From Plantago ovata (Eukaryota; Streptophyta; Magnoliopsida; Lamiales; Plantaginaceae), in contig CM051457.1 in assembly GCA_028274465.1 (NCBI GenBank), positions 27,253,313 to 27,317,312 on the forward strand: a stretch of DNA of 64,000 nt, read 5' to 3'. The position numbers and the translations under genes are program-made. How positions within the stretch are numbered: the first letter of the stretch is position 1; each line of letters begins with the position of its first letter. Positions 47,101 to 58,759 of the stretch are shown here, piece after piece. Below the pieces are notes generated by a model that made no database searches, was not told the DNA's origin, and worked only from the letters and a program-made list of their open reading frames with translations.

Positions 47101-47903
47101 GAGATTACTTACGAAAGGAGCTTCTCATGGTTATGCACCCCGGAGCCTTACCTGTTGCATATGTAATACCTCCCTTGCCAAAAGTTCTTCGGATCCTGTC
47201 GTTCAAGTTTTCAATTGTGGTCATGCAATGCATCTCAATTGTGACGTGCGGGACACCTTGCCGGGATGTCCCATTTGTACTCCCAGGAAGAAGTCCCAAA
47301 TCACAGGTGGCAAATCTGTGTTTGTTGAGGAGGGATTGGTCAGCAAGTTCTCATCCAGAACGCAACAGTCACGTACGACCTCGGCTATGTATCCCCATGA
47401 TCATGATGGATTAGATAATACATACTCTTCCCATCCAGGTTCCAGGGTAAGTTTATCATTTTGATTATCTCATATGATCTTCTCTGTTTTTTCCTTGCTA
47501 ATTATGTCAGTGTATTCCATTGCCATGTCTGAATTTGGGTTTAAATCAGTTTGAACTGTTGCATAATCTGCAAAGCAAAGAAAAATCTGTCCAAATAGAA
47601 AACGTGTTGCAATTGAGGCTTGCACCACCAGCTGTTTACCATGACAAGGTTATGAAGAGAAGTGATGTCTCAGCCGGAGAAAGTACAAGCCAGGTTCCCA
47701 CAAATGGAAAACCTGATAAGAACCGACAACTCAAGGATGTGAAAGTGAAAGGATCATCAATCCGGTTCCCCTTGAAGGCAAATATATTTGGTGAGTTGTT
47801 GCATATTATTATCCAAGTCCTATACTCAATATAGACTACAAAACCAGACATGTAATGGATGATCTTTCATTTTGAAGGTAAGGAAAAGCTCAGTAGAAAA
47901 TGA
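38457..47903 (+). CDS. VPS8: VPS8 homologue, CORVET tethering complex subunit
   Basis: Nineteen coding exons: 38457-39584, 39860-40177, 40260-40376, 40468-40588, 40662-40819, 41217-41817, 42411-42475, 42574-42675, 42846-42988, 43155-43210, 43514-44139, 44241-44431, 44543-44849, 45481-45750, 45844-45953, 46645-46960, 47057-47446, 47550-47790, 47878-47903. Frames join without stops to about 1761 aa. VPS8 gives CORVET its specificity for Rab5 on early endosomes and prevacuolar compartments. The acidic, Ser-rich N-terminus with a poly-Ala run (LAAAAAAAR) is followed by WD40 units (FAGYGDGHCTIWDVQK), the VPS8 core with helical repeats (FLELLEPYILKDMLGLLPPQ onward), and a C-terminal RING (CCICNTSL ... 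NCGHAMHLNC ... CPICTPRKK). Exon 3 could start at 40260 or 40266. The first exon carries most low-complexity sequence. Confidence 0.93.
40937..41120. repeat. Long (AAT)n microsatellite in VPS8 intron 5
   Basis: About 184 bp of A/T-only sequence, ending in roughly 90 bp of nearly pure AAT triplets, ends 96 bp before exon 6. Likely highly length-variable. Confidence 0.95.
43360..43424. repeat. 33-bp tandem duplication in VPS8 intron 10
   Basis: Two units sharing GTGGATTGGGAT and GTTGAAATGTAA are head to tail. Confidence 0.75.
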
Positions 47904-48369
47904 TACAGTGACTACATTTGGGGATGATACAGGCAGGGCGGTGCGGCGAGTTGGCGACTGATTAGTTCTGTTTTGTTAAGGCAGTGTTTGAGCGAAAGAG
48001 AGTAGCTTCTTCCACTAGTTAGCTAACTAATAATCCCTTTTTTGTAGTTATTAGTTGCTTTCGAGTTTAGACTGTAGATCGTATAGATAAAAATGTCTTC
48101 GTGTTGCTTCTAACTGTACAATAGTATGTACATATTTCACAAACAGATATACTTGGTGATCCATCTCGTTCCAGGCTTGCGTGGAACCAGATTGGTCGAT
48201 TGATGTTTTACTAATCTACTGTGGTTTAAAGTCTCTGGCTCTTAGCTGGTTGCTATTATAGGAGAAATGTAATATAGGTAGGTTAGTACACTACTTCTCT
48301 TTTTGGACAATGGGTTAAAAGTAGAAGTATATCCTTTGAACAATAGTAACCTCAGAGTAGACAAGGAAG
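47904..48369. other. VPS8 3'UTR and downstream spacer
   Basis: Probable 3'UTR, then AT-rich sequence with no gene. Confidence 0.45.
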
Positions 48370-48456
48370 CATAATAACTCATAACTCACCTCACCTCCAA
48401 CCAATAAGTCGGGGTTCGAGTCACCATTCGGCCGATTAAAAAAAAAACAAAAAACC
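48370..48456 (+). mobile_element. SINE-like tRNA-derived fragment
   Basis: GGGGTTCGAGTCACC (from about 48411) resembles a pol III B box. It sits in the context ACCTCCAACCAATAAG before it and an A-rich tail (48438-48456) after it, the usual look of short plant tRNA-derived SINE copies. The A box is not clear, so this may be a 3' fragment. Confidence 0.4.
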
Positions 48457-48486
48457 TTAGTGTATATTAGTCGGTGTTATGTACGA

Positions 48487-48737
48487 CATGACAATTCACA
48501 AATGACCTTATAAGGTGATTTCAGTTATTTGGCAAAAAAAAAACACGTCGTTATTAAGTCTGCTAATGTGGTACACATAGAAAGTTGCTTGATTTTCAAG
48601 TTCAACGTAACTAGCAACATGACAATTTACAAATGAACTTATAAGGTGATTTCAGTTATTTGGCAAAAAAACAACGTCGTTATAAAGTCTGCTAATGTGA
48701 TACACAAAGTTGCTTTTTCAAGTTCAACATAACTAGT
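48487..48737. repeat. 131-bp tandem duplication
   Basis: Units 48487-48617 and 48618-48737 both start CATGACAATT and share AAGGTGATTTCAGTTATTTG and AAGTCTGCTAATGTG. They differ by small indels, including a shortened A run. Confidence 0.9.
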
Positions 48738-49295
48738 ACAAAAGTTGCATTCAAGCATGGAACCAGAAGATAATAATTAGAGTACTTGAAATTTTTATGT
48801 GAGTCATGATTTTATTGAATGAGAAAAATTTACAAGTACATGTTGAACACACTCTTTATTTATATTAATAATAATAATAAAATGTTGATTTTTCTATAGT
48901 TGTAAAAAATTATGAAATTAACATGAGTTACTGACGTCCTAAAGCTACGGAATCAAATTATACAACTTCAGTCCCAATTCCAAGCTTTTTAGCCCCTAAC
49001 CGTAAACATAGCACTGTTGCAAATTCGGGTAATTTGAAAAAATTGAAATAAAACAAAGATTGTAGAGTAATTTCAAAAACTTGAAATAGTAGGTTTTTTT
49101 TTTTTTTTTTTTTTTTTTACTTTCAAAGAATATGTAACTCAACAGTCAACACTTCATATAAACCTCACTATAAATAAGCATATACTACTATATTTCTAAC
49201 TGCGCTTCTACACACCCTTTAATTAATTAGCAAATTAAAATTTTCAGCAAGATTTCGTCGGTTGGGAGATCATCTTCCTATACTATTCAAGCTTC
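48738..49295. other. AT-rich spacer with 25-bp poly-T run
   Basis: T run at 49094-49118. No gene is seen. The last part may be the leader of the PPR pseudogene. Confidence 0.4.
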
Positions 49296-50740
49296 CATGG
49301 CTCTCTTCTATTCAAACCACACTGCAAGTCGAGGAGACACAATACTCAGAGCCTATTTGGATTTCAAGCGTGTAAAATAGGTTAGTGATGCTATCTCTTT
49401 GTTCGATCGTATGCTCAGAATGCGCCCACTTCCACCAAACTGTTGAATTTGGTTGTCAAAATGGAGAACTACACTTGTGCACTCCACATGTTGGACAAAA
49501 TGCGTCAATGTCAAGTCGCTTACGATGAGTACACACTCTCTATTGCTATTAATTGCTGCTGCCGTCTTAAAAGTGTTAATCATGGTTTCGCCGTTTAAAA
49601 AGTTATCGACCGACAATTTATGTGAACATAATGAAGTTAACACTGTGATCGACGGGTTGTGCAAAGCGCGTTATAGGCCAAACGCACTTCATTTACTCCA
49701 ACAGTTTGAAAAACAAACGTGCAAACCCAATGTTCAAGCTTATAGTGCTATTATTGATAGCTTCTGTAAAGATCTTATGATTGATGAGGCTCTTCAACTC
49801 TTTTCCAAGATGGTTGATAAGGGTATTACTTATACTATATCGATAGATGCCTTCTGCAAGGAAGGAAAGGTTGAATATGCCGAGAAAGCTTTGGAATCTA
49901 TGAAGCAAAGAAACATCTCTCCTGCTATTACCTCATATGGTGCTTTGATTGATGGTTACTGTCTACGGGGAGAGATGAAGAAAGCAATGGAAACATTCTG
50001 TCTGGCTTTGGATTCCAGGCTTAAACCCAGTATCATTACGTACAGTAGTTTAATGAAGGGATATTGCATGAAGGGTGATGTTGATGAAGCTTGGAGGCTT
50101 TTCCTAGAAATCACCCGTGTTGGATTACAACCTAATGTAGTTTGCTATAGCATAATCCTAGATGATGGATTGTTTTCTGCTGGACGGTGTGATGATGGAT
50201 GGAATTTGTTCTATGATATGCAAAAGCAGAATGTAACACCTAATGTTGTGAATTACACTTCTTTGATCGATGGACTGTGCAAGAATGAACGAATTTCAGA
50301 GGCACCGTCAGTTTTACAATTGATGGAAGATAATGGTGTTAATCCAGACACAGCATCATACAATGCCCTCATTCACGGACTATGTGGAGATGGGAAATTT
50401 GCGTTGGCAATGAATCTCCTTAATAAACTTCCTACCAAAGGTCTGGAGGCCAACCTTAAGACGTTCAACTCAATCATCGGAGGACTCTGAGGACATGTTT
50501 TTGGAAATGGGAAAACGTGGTTGTGACCCTGACCATGCTACATACAACATTATTGTCAAAGGTTGGTTGAAACACAATGAGCTGCTAGAGGCAAAGCCAC
50601 TCTTGGATGAAATGGAAACTAAAGGCTTCTCACCCGAGGCAGCTAATGTTTCCATGTTGATTGATCATTACAAAAATGAGGGTGGAGATATAGGTCCTCT
50701 GGATATGACTAAGAAGCTTACCAAAAGGAATGTGAGTGAG
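49296..50740 (+). pseudogene. P-class PPR gene, damaged copy 1
   Basis: A PPR protein of the Rf-like P class: 35-residue repeats such as INTVIDGLCKARYRPNALHL, SYGALIDGYCLRGEMKKAME and NYTSLIDGLCKNERISEAPS. P-class PPRs bind organellar RNA. The start MALFYSNHTASRGDTILRAY at 49296 meets two in-frame stops (near 49377 and 49443) and a frame change before the long open part (49453-50490). A last frame change near 50490 separates the end (EDMFLEMGKRGCDPDHATYN). Compared with the copy at 60826, about one repeat is missing near 49825 (KGITYTISIDAFCK). The 345-codon ORF has no plausible start and no targeting peptide. Nonfunctional, or at most a truncated product. Confidence 0.8.
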
Positions 50741-51419
50741 TAATTGAACAGATCAATGCCCAAGTTTATTGTTTGTTTACCTCAAGAGAATGTCGCTACA
50801 TGTGTAACATTCTGTCTTGCATATAATGAAATTTTACTAAATCGTTCCACTGTCTTCTATGACAATCCTAATGATGCTTTTTGTAATTTGTATATTTTGT
50901 GCTGCAGTTAATCTGGAATTAATTGTGTTACTAGAATTGAAGCACGGCGCTGGTTGTATTGGGCTTGATTTGTGTACCAAATCTGAATAACTTGAAACAT
51001 GGTACGGTGTAAGAGAACATGATTACCATTATTTAGATGAATGCTGTATGGAGAGTGTTTATGAAGAACCATTTTTCTTCGCTCTCTCTTTGCATCTTAA
51101 GCAACATTTCCACAAATTATACCATGTGTCATCAATCCTTTGGTGTGGAGCAGTTCCAGAAGCACAGATAACATATCAGAAAGCAAGTAAAAAGTTAATG
51201 AAAATAATATTACATAGTTTAATAGTAAAATATTAATGTTAATAGTAAAATATAACTCTCTGCTCGTGAAATCAGAAAATCAGAAAATAATATTACATTT
51301 TTTTCATTTAATTAAATAACTCTCTGCTCGTGTTTCACGTAATATTAATGTTAACAACTTTTCTAATTTGCATATTTGAGGACCATACAATCTAAGTACG
51401 GATATACAAATAAACAGTT
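50741..51419. other. PPR pseudogene 3' flank
   Basis: 50741-50940 is homologous to 62035-62245, so the PPR duplication includes the 3'UTR. Later sequence has TAACTCTCTGCTCGTG twice (about 51251 and 51317). The Mutator-like element's left target copy TAAACAGTT ends this stretch (51411-51419). Confidence 0.5.
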
Positions 51420-51724
51420 GGAGTCTTCTAGGGTCAGGCAGGCTTCGTCCTGCCTGATATCAGACAAACTGATCTAGACCATTAGATCTTCACAACACTT
51501 CGCCAAAAAATATTTGGCGATCGCCTTTCGACTTGTCGCCTTATTAATATTTTAATTAATAAATTATAATAAAAATATTAATATTTTATAAAATGTCATT
51601 TTTACCCTCCAAAAAATAAAAATTTTAATATTTTTTTTTATAATTTCGATTTATTAATATTTTTTGGATGATTTTTTTATTATTTTTATTATATTAAATT
51701 ATTTATTAACGAATTTGATAATAT

Positions 51725-51823
51725 TTAATTATAGTTACCAAAAATATTCAAATCTAGGATTTGAACCTAAGACCTTTGGCTAAATAGCACAAGCCTAAAC
51801 CACTAGGCTACCAATTACTTTGT
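51725..51823 (-). mobile_element. tRNA-derived SINE-like sequence inside the Mutator-like element
   Basis: On the minus strand TAGCCTAGTGG (A box) and GGTTCAAATCC (B box) are about 35 nt apart, the pol III internal promoter arrangement. It is followed by an AT-rich tail. It does not fold as a complete tRNA with a matched acceptor stem as far as I can see. Confidence 0.6.
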
Positions 51824-52956
51824 TCATTAATCGCTATTACTTTATACAGTATCATAATAGAAAATTAATAATCAACCTAAATTTATAATTAATTGAACAC
51901 TCATTCACGTCTCTCTCTTGCTGCTGCTACCTCTCTCAGTCGACTTCTCATAAGAAAAAACAGTGACAGGTCGCTCATTCTCGTCTATTTTCCGATTCGC
52001 ATTCCCATATAATTGACATGTTCCAACTCATGAATTAGAGTGGACAAAGGAAGCTAAAAAGTGTTCATGGAGCTTCCAAACACAAGATTATTCACAAATA
52101 GAATTATTTAATTTCTTTAATTTTATATAAATGGGCGTATCCTGTTAAAATTGATATGCCAAAATTCAATTTAGTCCATAAAGGATCAGAAACATATCGG
52201 TTGAATATCTAAATTTAACTCGGGATTTAATCTGACAACATAATAATAAAGTTGACAACAAGACAACCGATTCCAAATTATCCAAATTAATATTGACACA
52301 AATTCATCTGATTAAAAATATATTTGAACTGAATAAATCGAATCAAATTTAACCCGAAATTTGTTATGATAAAAAATAAATCGAATCAAATTTAATCCGA
52401 AATTATCCGATTTGAATTTGAGTGGGATACAACCGTTCCTATTTAAATTTGGCTTGTATTCACCCAAACGAAAATAATCAAAATTGTGCATACAGATGAC
52501 AAAAATGGCCAACAAATATTCACATATTTATTTTATATGTCTAAATTTAAAATCGATTTAATAGATTATATTAGGGTTATTTTAAATGGGCTACATTTCT
52601 CTTAATTTTATTATCCGATTAGAATATTATTCACAATATTAATAGAAATGTATATTAATTTTAATTGTATATATAGGTGTAACCTTAATCCGACTACTCA
52701 TCATAAATATATAAGTTACTAATCCAATAGCCAATCCTACAAAACAAGAATAAACTTGACCAAAAGAGAAACTGATTCGAAATTTATTTTCACAGAAATT
52801 CATTCGATCCCAAGCAAATGATAAAAGTGATATCAAAATATTTGATCTCAAGCAAAAAGATATAAATTAAATAGATTCACCATTCTACTAATACTACACT
52901 ACATAACTAAAAAAGCAACATTTAGATTACTAAATAATTGACAAAAAAAAAAAAAA

Positions 52957-53112
52957 GGCCCGGCCTGAGCCCGGCCCGGCCCATGACGGGCCCGGGTCTG
53001 GGACTAATGTTCAGGCCCGCCCTGGGCCATGGGCCGGGCCTGGGCTTGGTGCTAGTATTCTCGGGCCCGACCGGGCCTCTTAAAGCCCGGCCCGGTCCAT
53101 TGCCATCCCTAT
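52957..53112. repeat. GGCCCGGCC-rich block
   Basis: About 155 bp of alternating GGCCCGG, CCGGGCC and CCCGGGC words, starting right after a 15-bp A run and ending CCATCCCTA. Read on the minus strand the last end is TAGGGATGGCAATGG, like hAT-type termini. It stands out sharply from its AT-rich surroundings. Confidence 0.7.
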
Positions 53113-53644
53113 ATACTCAACAAACTAACAAATGATAATAATCACTGAGATACGAGATAATGGATAAGTACATTAATCTTCTCCAATGAAACATTCACTA
53201 TAAAATGAGTCAAACATTCAGACTCATAGATACCAACTTACATTGTCTTAACTCTATCACAATTATAGAAGCAACTTAGTAGTCTCATATACGTAACAAG
53301 TCATGATATATGTTGTTTTATCCGTTATTAGTGTCAATTAGTTTATTATTTAATATAAATATAAAAAAATTCATAAATAATAAATCAACTAGACAACACG
53401 TTTACAAACTAGTCATCATGTGAGTCATATGGTAAGGATGGACATTGTTGAGGTTAGAATAATGAGTAATTCCGTTGGTCAATCAACCAGAGTAAAAAAA
53501 CAATGAGAAATAATTTATTATAGTTTAAGATTAAGAATATAAAATGAAATGCAAATTCACAATTAAAATGTTAAATGTTTACATTATACAAAATACATTA
53601 CTTAAATTTATAACATCATCAATTCAACCAAATTGGAACATTCT

Positions 53645-53712
53645 CTTATTGGTTAAGTAAGCTGACTTCCATTGTGGTGGTTTGGGTTCAAATCCCACAA
53701 CCAACATTAAAA
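53645..53712 (+). mobile_element. Second tRNA-derived SINE-like head inside the Mutator-like element
   Basis: TTGGTTAAGTAAGCTG (A-box-like) and GGGTTCAAATCCCAC (B box) are spaced like a pol III promoter, plus strand. The tail is short and AT-rich. Confidence 0.55.
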
Positions 53713-53750
53713 TTACTATTTTCTTAATTAGATGCAAAGATGGGATATAA

Positions 53751-53866
53751 ATCCGGGCCGGACCTTCCCGGTCCGTTTCTGACCGGCGGCATGTTCTCGG
53801 GCCCGGGCCGAACCTTCCCGGTCCTCGGGCCCAGCTCGAACCGTCATCAGCCTACCTGGCCCGAAT
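53751..53866. repeat. Second GC-rich block (CGGGCC/GGTCC words)
   Basis: Contains TCCGGGCCGGACCTTCCCGG and a related CGGGCCGAACCTTCCCGGTC, so a unit of about 50 bp is partly repeated. It shares words with 52957-53112 in opposite orientation. Confidence 0.6.
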
Positions 53867-56706
53867 AATAAAAGATGATAATAATAATAATAATAAATGT
53901 AAATATTTTTATTTTACTATATTTTTTAATAACTGTATTTATTATTCTAATTCAAGGTTATTTAAGTAAATTTATATTTAATTGAAAAATAAATAAAAAT
54001 AATTATTTTAACTTTTTGGCGAAGGGTTGGCGAAGGCGAATGATGTGGCGACTTTTTATTGGATGCCTGTTGTCAGGCAAGGCGAAAGCCTCTCTGCCCG
54101 TAGAAAAGTCCTAAACAGTTTTATTAACCTACCAACATAGCCGCATTAAGCATGTCAACTCTCTTTGTCTTTCCTCTTTCTCTCTCTTTTTTTTATTTTT
54201 GGTTTTTAATTATACGTATTTTTAGCTGACTATTTTGAGAACTACCCCGTAGAACCTTTTTTTAGAAAAACACTAAAATCGAAGGCTAGTGTATCTCCGG
54301 TCTCAACAAAGGCAATACAGAAAATCCAAGACTAAGGATTGCCTCTCCCAGTTATACCGTATCAATCTCAGAGCCTATGTCTCTATCCACTTTCTCAAGG
54401 ATTGCCTGAACATCAAGAAAGTTAATTGTGTTAGAACAAATTATATATAAAATGAAACAACCTTAATTTACAAATTTTGTTCAGTCAAGTCCTACTCCTG
54501 ATTCCTGGTATCGTGTGACCCTGACCATTCTAAGAAACTGTATCACTTCTTATCACAAGTCACAAGTTAAATGAAAGAGCCAATAACAATCTCGGTTTGG
54601 AGATAAATGATGTGATGCAACTTAGCATTGGTCAAGTCTCAAACACAGCTGGTCAAATTGAAAGCAGAACACTTGGAACTCTACACAATAACAAAATATC
54701 ATAGAGATACGAAAATGCGGTTCACATTTGAAATGCTAGTGGAAAAATAGAGGGCATTAGAGGAACATTGAACTAATTTACCCAAATTTGTTAATAGATG
54801 TCAAAAGGAATTGCTTGTTCAGAGAAAGGAGCTTCGAGGGAGCATCATGTTCCTGAAAAATATAATAGAACTCAGATTTGTTTATGGTTGAAGGATATAA
54901 CTGTTGATGAAAGACACAATATAAATAAATGATTTTGTTACACACCAGTGACACCACTAAGCTCATGAAAACTTAATGGGGCAGCAAATAATAAAATTGA
55001 GAAAGAAAATCAGAAAATCTTCTTCCCATTAGAACAATCCAGTAGAACTAACTTTGCTCATGTGCCAAATATCCCTGGTTACAGAGCAGCCTTCCAGATA
55101 TATGAGCAGACAACTTTCTATAATATGAAAGGCAGAAGCAACACTTCTTGCTTCATATCTCTATTAGTCACGCAATAGTGCAATACAGTCTGTCTAATTT
55201 ATTATATAAATCCAAAGATGAGAGAACCTCGACTGAATCCATTCAAATCTTGTGTGAGATAAATTAAGTATAGAACTCTTTGAATCCATGTTTAACAAAT
55301 CATTCTAAGTATGACCTCTGTATATTTGAAATTCCAACACTAAACAATTACCAACTAAAGTTCAATGGCTGGTAGAAATGACGCGAAACTATATTACAGA
55401 CAAAGAACTAATTAAAAACCCAAAACTAACCCGGAAAAGGAATTTAGCAATAAATTAATTTTTAGAATACTATGCAGAATTATGTTGCTATTCTTGAGAC
55501 AGAGCAGTTCCGTACCACTATCCGTATAAACAGACACATTGGTGTTGTTGAATGTGACAGGTATGTGTAGTCGATACAGAAATTTTATTGGGAATATATA
55601 GTTGTCAATCCAGAAATTCTATTGTCTTCCCCCTTTTCAGGAAAATCAGATTGTGAACCCGATAATTCCCTAACATGACCAAATTGAAGGGATAGAAGTT
55701 CAGTTCATGTGGGTTGAAACAAGCATAATGTATTAATGTGGTGCTCTCTTCAAGGAGAGTTCATGCCTAGCAAACGACTATGAACTTACTCTTGGTCGCA
55801 ATAATTGACATGAAATATAGACATCACCCTTCTGGAACGGCAAGGTTAAAGAAACAGTAAGCGACATCATCTGACGAACAGACGGGAAGAAACCGAATGG
55901 TCACCTAACAAAACCAATTCTATAAAAACCAGTTTCCGAGTTGAATCAAACCGGACTGCCACAAAAAACCCGACTACCACAAAAAGTGGGATTTATTATA
56001 TTGTGTAATAAAGAATTATTCTGCATACGTAAATGTTCCTCCATGTGCAATAGATAGTCATGATAACCATGAGTCTCAAGTTTTAACATACATCTCTGGT
56101 TGGGCTTTGCTTCACATTCTGCCCTACTTGTGTTTTTTAGTGAATTTAAGTTATTTTTAAAACTTCTTGGGGCTGAATGTTTGCTGACAACATTTAACTT
56201 GTCGACGTTTTCTCTTTTCTGTGTGTTATGTTCAGTGACTTCAGTCACCCTATCGATTTCTCTCATATCAATATGAAACCTTTTCCCATTGATTTCGTTC
56301 ACATTTACCCTTTGCAAAGTACTTCAGCCCTTGGTATGTAACTGGGCGTCTGGGCCAACATTTGTTTTTCAGAATAAGTGTGCGTAGTACGTGTGGAAAT
56401 TTTGTCCCGCTTTATGGTTTTTCATACCCGATCTGATTAGTAATGTAATGCATTTTGGTTTAGAGATCTGTTTCTAATAACTCAGGTGATATATACATTG
56501 AGGACATCCTCAAAAGGATCGGATAATTGTTGAAATCGTTGATTACTTATTCATGGCCGCTGGGCTCAATGATCACTATGATTAAAATGTGAAATAATGC
56601 AGCTAAAATTGTAACTTGGCAGTTTCTTCGAAATTTCTTCCTATGATCATAATTTATGCTTTAGTTTGCTGCATATTACACCATTGCCACCAATTTGAGT
56701 AAACAT

Positions 56707-56778
56707 TTCTTGTTTGTTACCTGTATGACTGTATCAAAAAAATTACTTTTCTTGTTTGTTACCTGTATGACTGTATCA
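56707..56778. repeat. 30-bp exact direct repeat, 42-bp period
   Basis: TTCTTGTTTGTTACCTGTAT plus ten more identical bases occurs twice, separated by 12 bp. Confidence 0.9.
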
Positions 56779-56889
56779 TATCTGTTTGTTCCTGCATGAG
56801 AAATATGATGTTAGTTTAGTGTAAGCATAGCCGACTGTGTATGCAAGTTTGGCTTCCGAAGAGGCGAAGAAATAGGTAACTTTTCGAGT

Positions 56890-57010
56890 CATTTATGAAT
56901 TATGTGCAAATGAGAAGATTTGGTCAAGTTTTAACAAGGGCAAGACAATTGTTTGAGGAAGTTTCTGAAAGGAACATACATACCATTAATGTGTTGAAAT
57001 GTAAAGAGTG
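56890..57010 (+). pseudogene. Short PLS-type PPR-like remnant
   Basis: The reading MNYVQMRRFGQVLTRARQLF, then EEVSERNIHTINVLK, resembles a PPR unit (usually ARxLFDEMPERNVxTWN). Only about one repeat is visible, with no motif before or after it. Weak support. Confidence 0.3.
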
Positions 57011-57722
57011 TGGCATGGCATGTAGAAATTTTATTAATTAGTTGCATTCCCAGTCTGTGCAGAATGCGTGAATAGGAAACATAAGATCCAGAGTTAAGTG
57101 ATTGTTGTCCCCCCTTTAGATGATACGTTTATTAAGCTTAGTGGTTCTTATTATCCAGTTTAAACAATGTGTTGATAATTAAACAAGTTGCTATACAAGA
57201 GTGAATTAATCATGTCAAAAGACAATCAACAACTATTTTAATCATCGATCAACAAGAAGATTAAGATATCAAGCTATCTTGGATGTTGATAATAAAAGAG
57301 GATTAGAACTTTACCCAACTGAAAAGTGTTTTGACTGGTAGATAATTGATTCATAGGATTCATATTGGAATTAAAAATAAATGAGAAAAGCTGAGCTAGA
57401 GTTTGAGAGTGTTTTGGAGGTGAAGAGGTTGAAATGAGTTTTGAGTTATGATAATATGCTTATGCGGTGGATAAAGAATTTTATTGATAGACATGATGTA
57501 ATAGGAATTGAGTTGTGAATTAGTGATGAACACTACTAATTAATTAATATAACTCACTCTGTACGTACGTAGAATGCAGCTAATTGGTCTAATAGGAATT
57601 GAGTAGTGAATGGCTTATAAACCAAAAACTACTTACAACACTATAAACATATACTCGTACTTTAATTAACTCACGTACGTACAGTAGTAGAATGGTACCA
57701 CCAGGTCACCTACATACTTTTC

Positions 57723-57730
57723 TATAAATA
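57723..57730 (+). promoter_or_regulatory. TATA box of PRXIIB
   Basis: TATAAATA lies about 119 bp upstream of the ATG, followed by a CT-rich leader (57755-57840). ACGTACGT palindromes lie 40-165 bp further upstream. Confidence 0.7.
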
Positions 57731-57848
57731 CCTCACACGTACAGAGACAGGTCTCTTCCATTCCATAGTCCATACCCTCCACGCCTCTCACCAGCATACA
57801 AATCTTCTTCTTCTTCTTTCTAACTACCACCACTACCTAAGCAAAGCA

Positions 57849-58709
57849 ATGGCTCCTATCGCAGTTGGCGACGTGATCCCCGATGGAAACCTCTCATACT
57901 TTGATGCTGAGGATCAGCTCCAGACTGTCTCTATTCACTCTCTCACAGCCGGAAAGAAGGTCATCCTCTTCGCCGTCCCCGGTTGCTTCACTCCTATTTG
58001 CAGGTATATATAGAGTATCATGAGTTTGTTGTTTTCTAATTTTCTATGCATTTTATTCGTTCGTTCGTTTGATGTGAATTTTGCAACTGATTGATTGATT
58101 GATTGATTTGTATGCAGCATGCAGCACGTGCCTGGGTTTATTGAGAAGGCCGATGAGCTCAAGTCCAAGGGTGTTGATGAAATTGTTTGCATCAGTGGTA
58201 ACTATATACTATATCTATCTCAAATATTAATTAATTAATTGTTCTCTCTGTTACTCTCTAGCTACTCAAACAAGTTGATGGCTCTTATTTCTGTATACAT
58301 GCCCCATTAACACATATGGTCTGACTTTGTCTAGAATTTGTTTAACTCCTTGCAAAAACTGCATAGATTAATTAGATGAAGATATATGTCGCATTGTAAA
58401 GCATTCTTTGATTGAACTGCGTACTATATATCTGATTCTTGTCGAATAATTGCAGTGAATGATCCATTCGTGATGAAGGCATGGGCTAAAACATACCCCG
58501 ATAACAAGCATGTCAAGTTCCTTGCTGATGGCTCTGCAACTTACACTCATTCACTTGGTCTTGAGCTTGACCTTGGTGATAAAGGACTTGGCGTTCGATC
58601 CAGGAGATTCGCCTTGTTGGTTGAGGACCTCAAGGTCAAAGTGGCCAATGTCGAGTCTGGTGGGGAATTCACTGTCTCCGGTGCTGAAGACATATTGAAG
58701 GCTCTTTAA
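57849..58709 (+). CDS. PRXIIB: Type II peroxiredoxin, cytosolic (PRXIIB-like)
   Basis: Three coding exons (57849-58003, 58118-58197, 58456-58709) give 162 aa, the normal length for cytosolic plant PRXII. It reduces H2O2 and alkyl hydroperoxides using glutaredoxin or thioredoxin. The peroxidatic Cys is C51 in PGCFTPICS (family motif P-x3-T-x2-C kept: P44, T48, C51). The resolving Cys is C76 in EIVCISVNDPFVM. Two changes near the active site stand out: most relatives read PGAFTPTCS, while here A46 is Cys and T50 is Ile. The extra Cys five residues before C51 could alter redox behaviour (inference). No transit peptide, so cytosolic. The TATA box and leader are clear. The 3' flank runs into the antisense VPS11 pseudogene. 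Confidence 0.96.
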
Positions 58710-58759
58710 CTATTTCATATTTTTACCCAATTACAATTAAATGCTTTAGTGTTTGACAA

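Larger units (their letters stand above)
51420..54111. mobile_element. Mutator-like non-autonomous element with 9-bp target duplication
   Basis: The left end GGAGTCTTCTAGGGTCAGGC and the inverted right end GGACTTTTCTACGGGCAGAG begin terminal repeats of about 45 bp that also share AGGCTT-CG and TGCCTGA. Both ends continue with CTTCGCC and GTCGCC motifs in inverted order. TAAACAGTT flanks both sides exactly (51411-51419 and 54112-54120), the 9-bp duplication typical of Mutator elements. No transposase ORF is present in 2692 bp. The interior is AT-rich and contains two SINE-like tRNA heads and two GC-rich blocks. Confidence 0.85.
54121..57722. other. Spacer between the Mutator-like element and PRXIIB
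   Basis: No intact gene. 55998-56180 is homologous to 62245-62645 downstream of the second PPR copy. An exact 30-bp repeat (56707-56736 and 56749-56778) and a short PPR-like fragment (56890-57010) are present. 57560-57690 contains GTACGTAC-type palindromes close to the PRXIIB promoter. Confidence 0.45.

Noticed and set aside
52938-53135. 65-codon Pro/Gly/Leu-rich ORF
   Set aside because: Translation of the GGCCCGG-rich block; composition artefact.
55946-56317. 123-codon minus-strand ORF
   Set aside because: Crosses the block shared with 62245-62645, where the frame is not kept; no family match.
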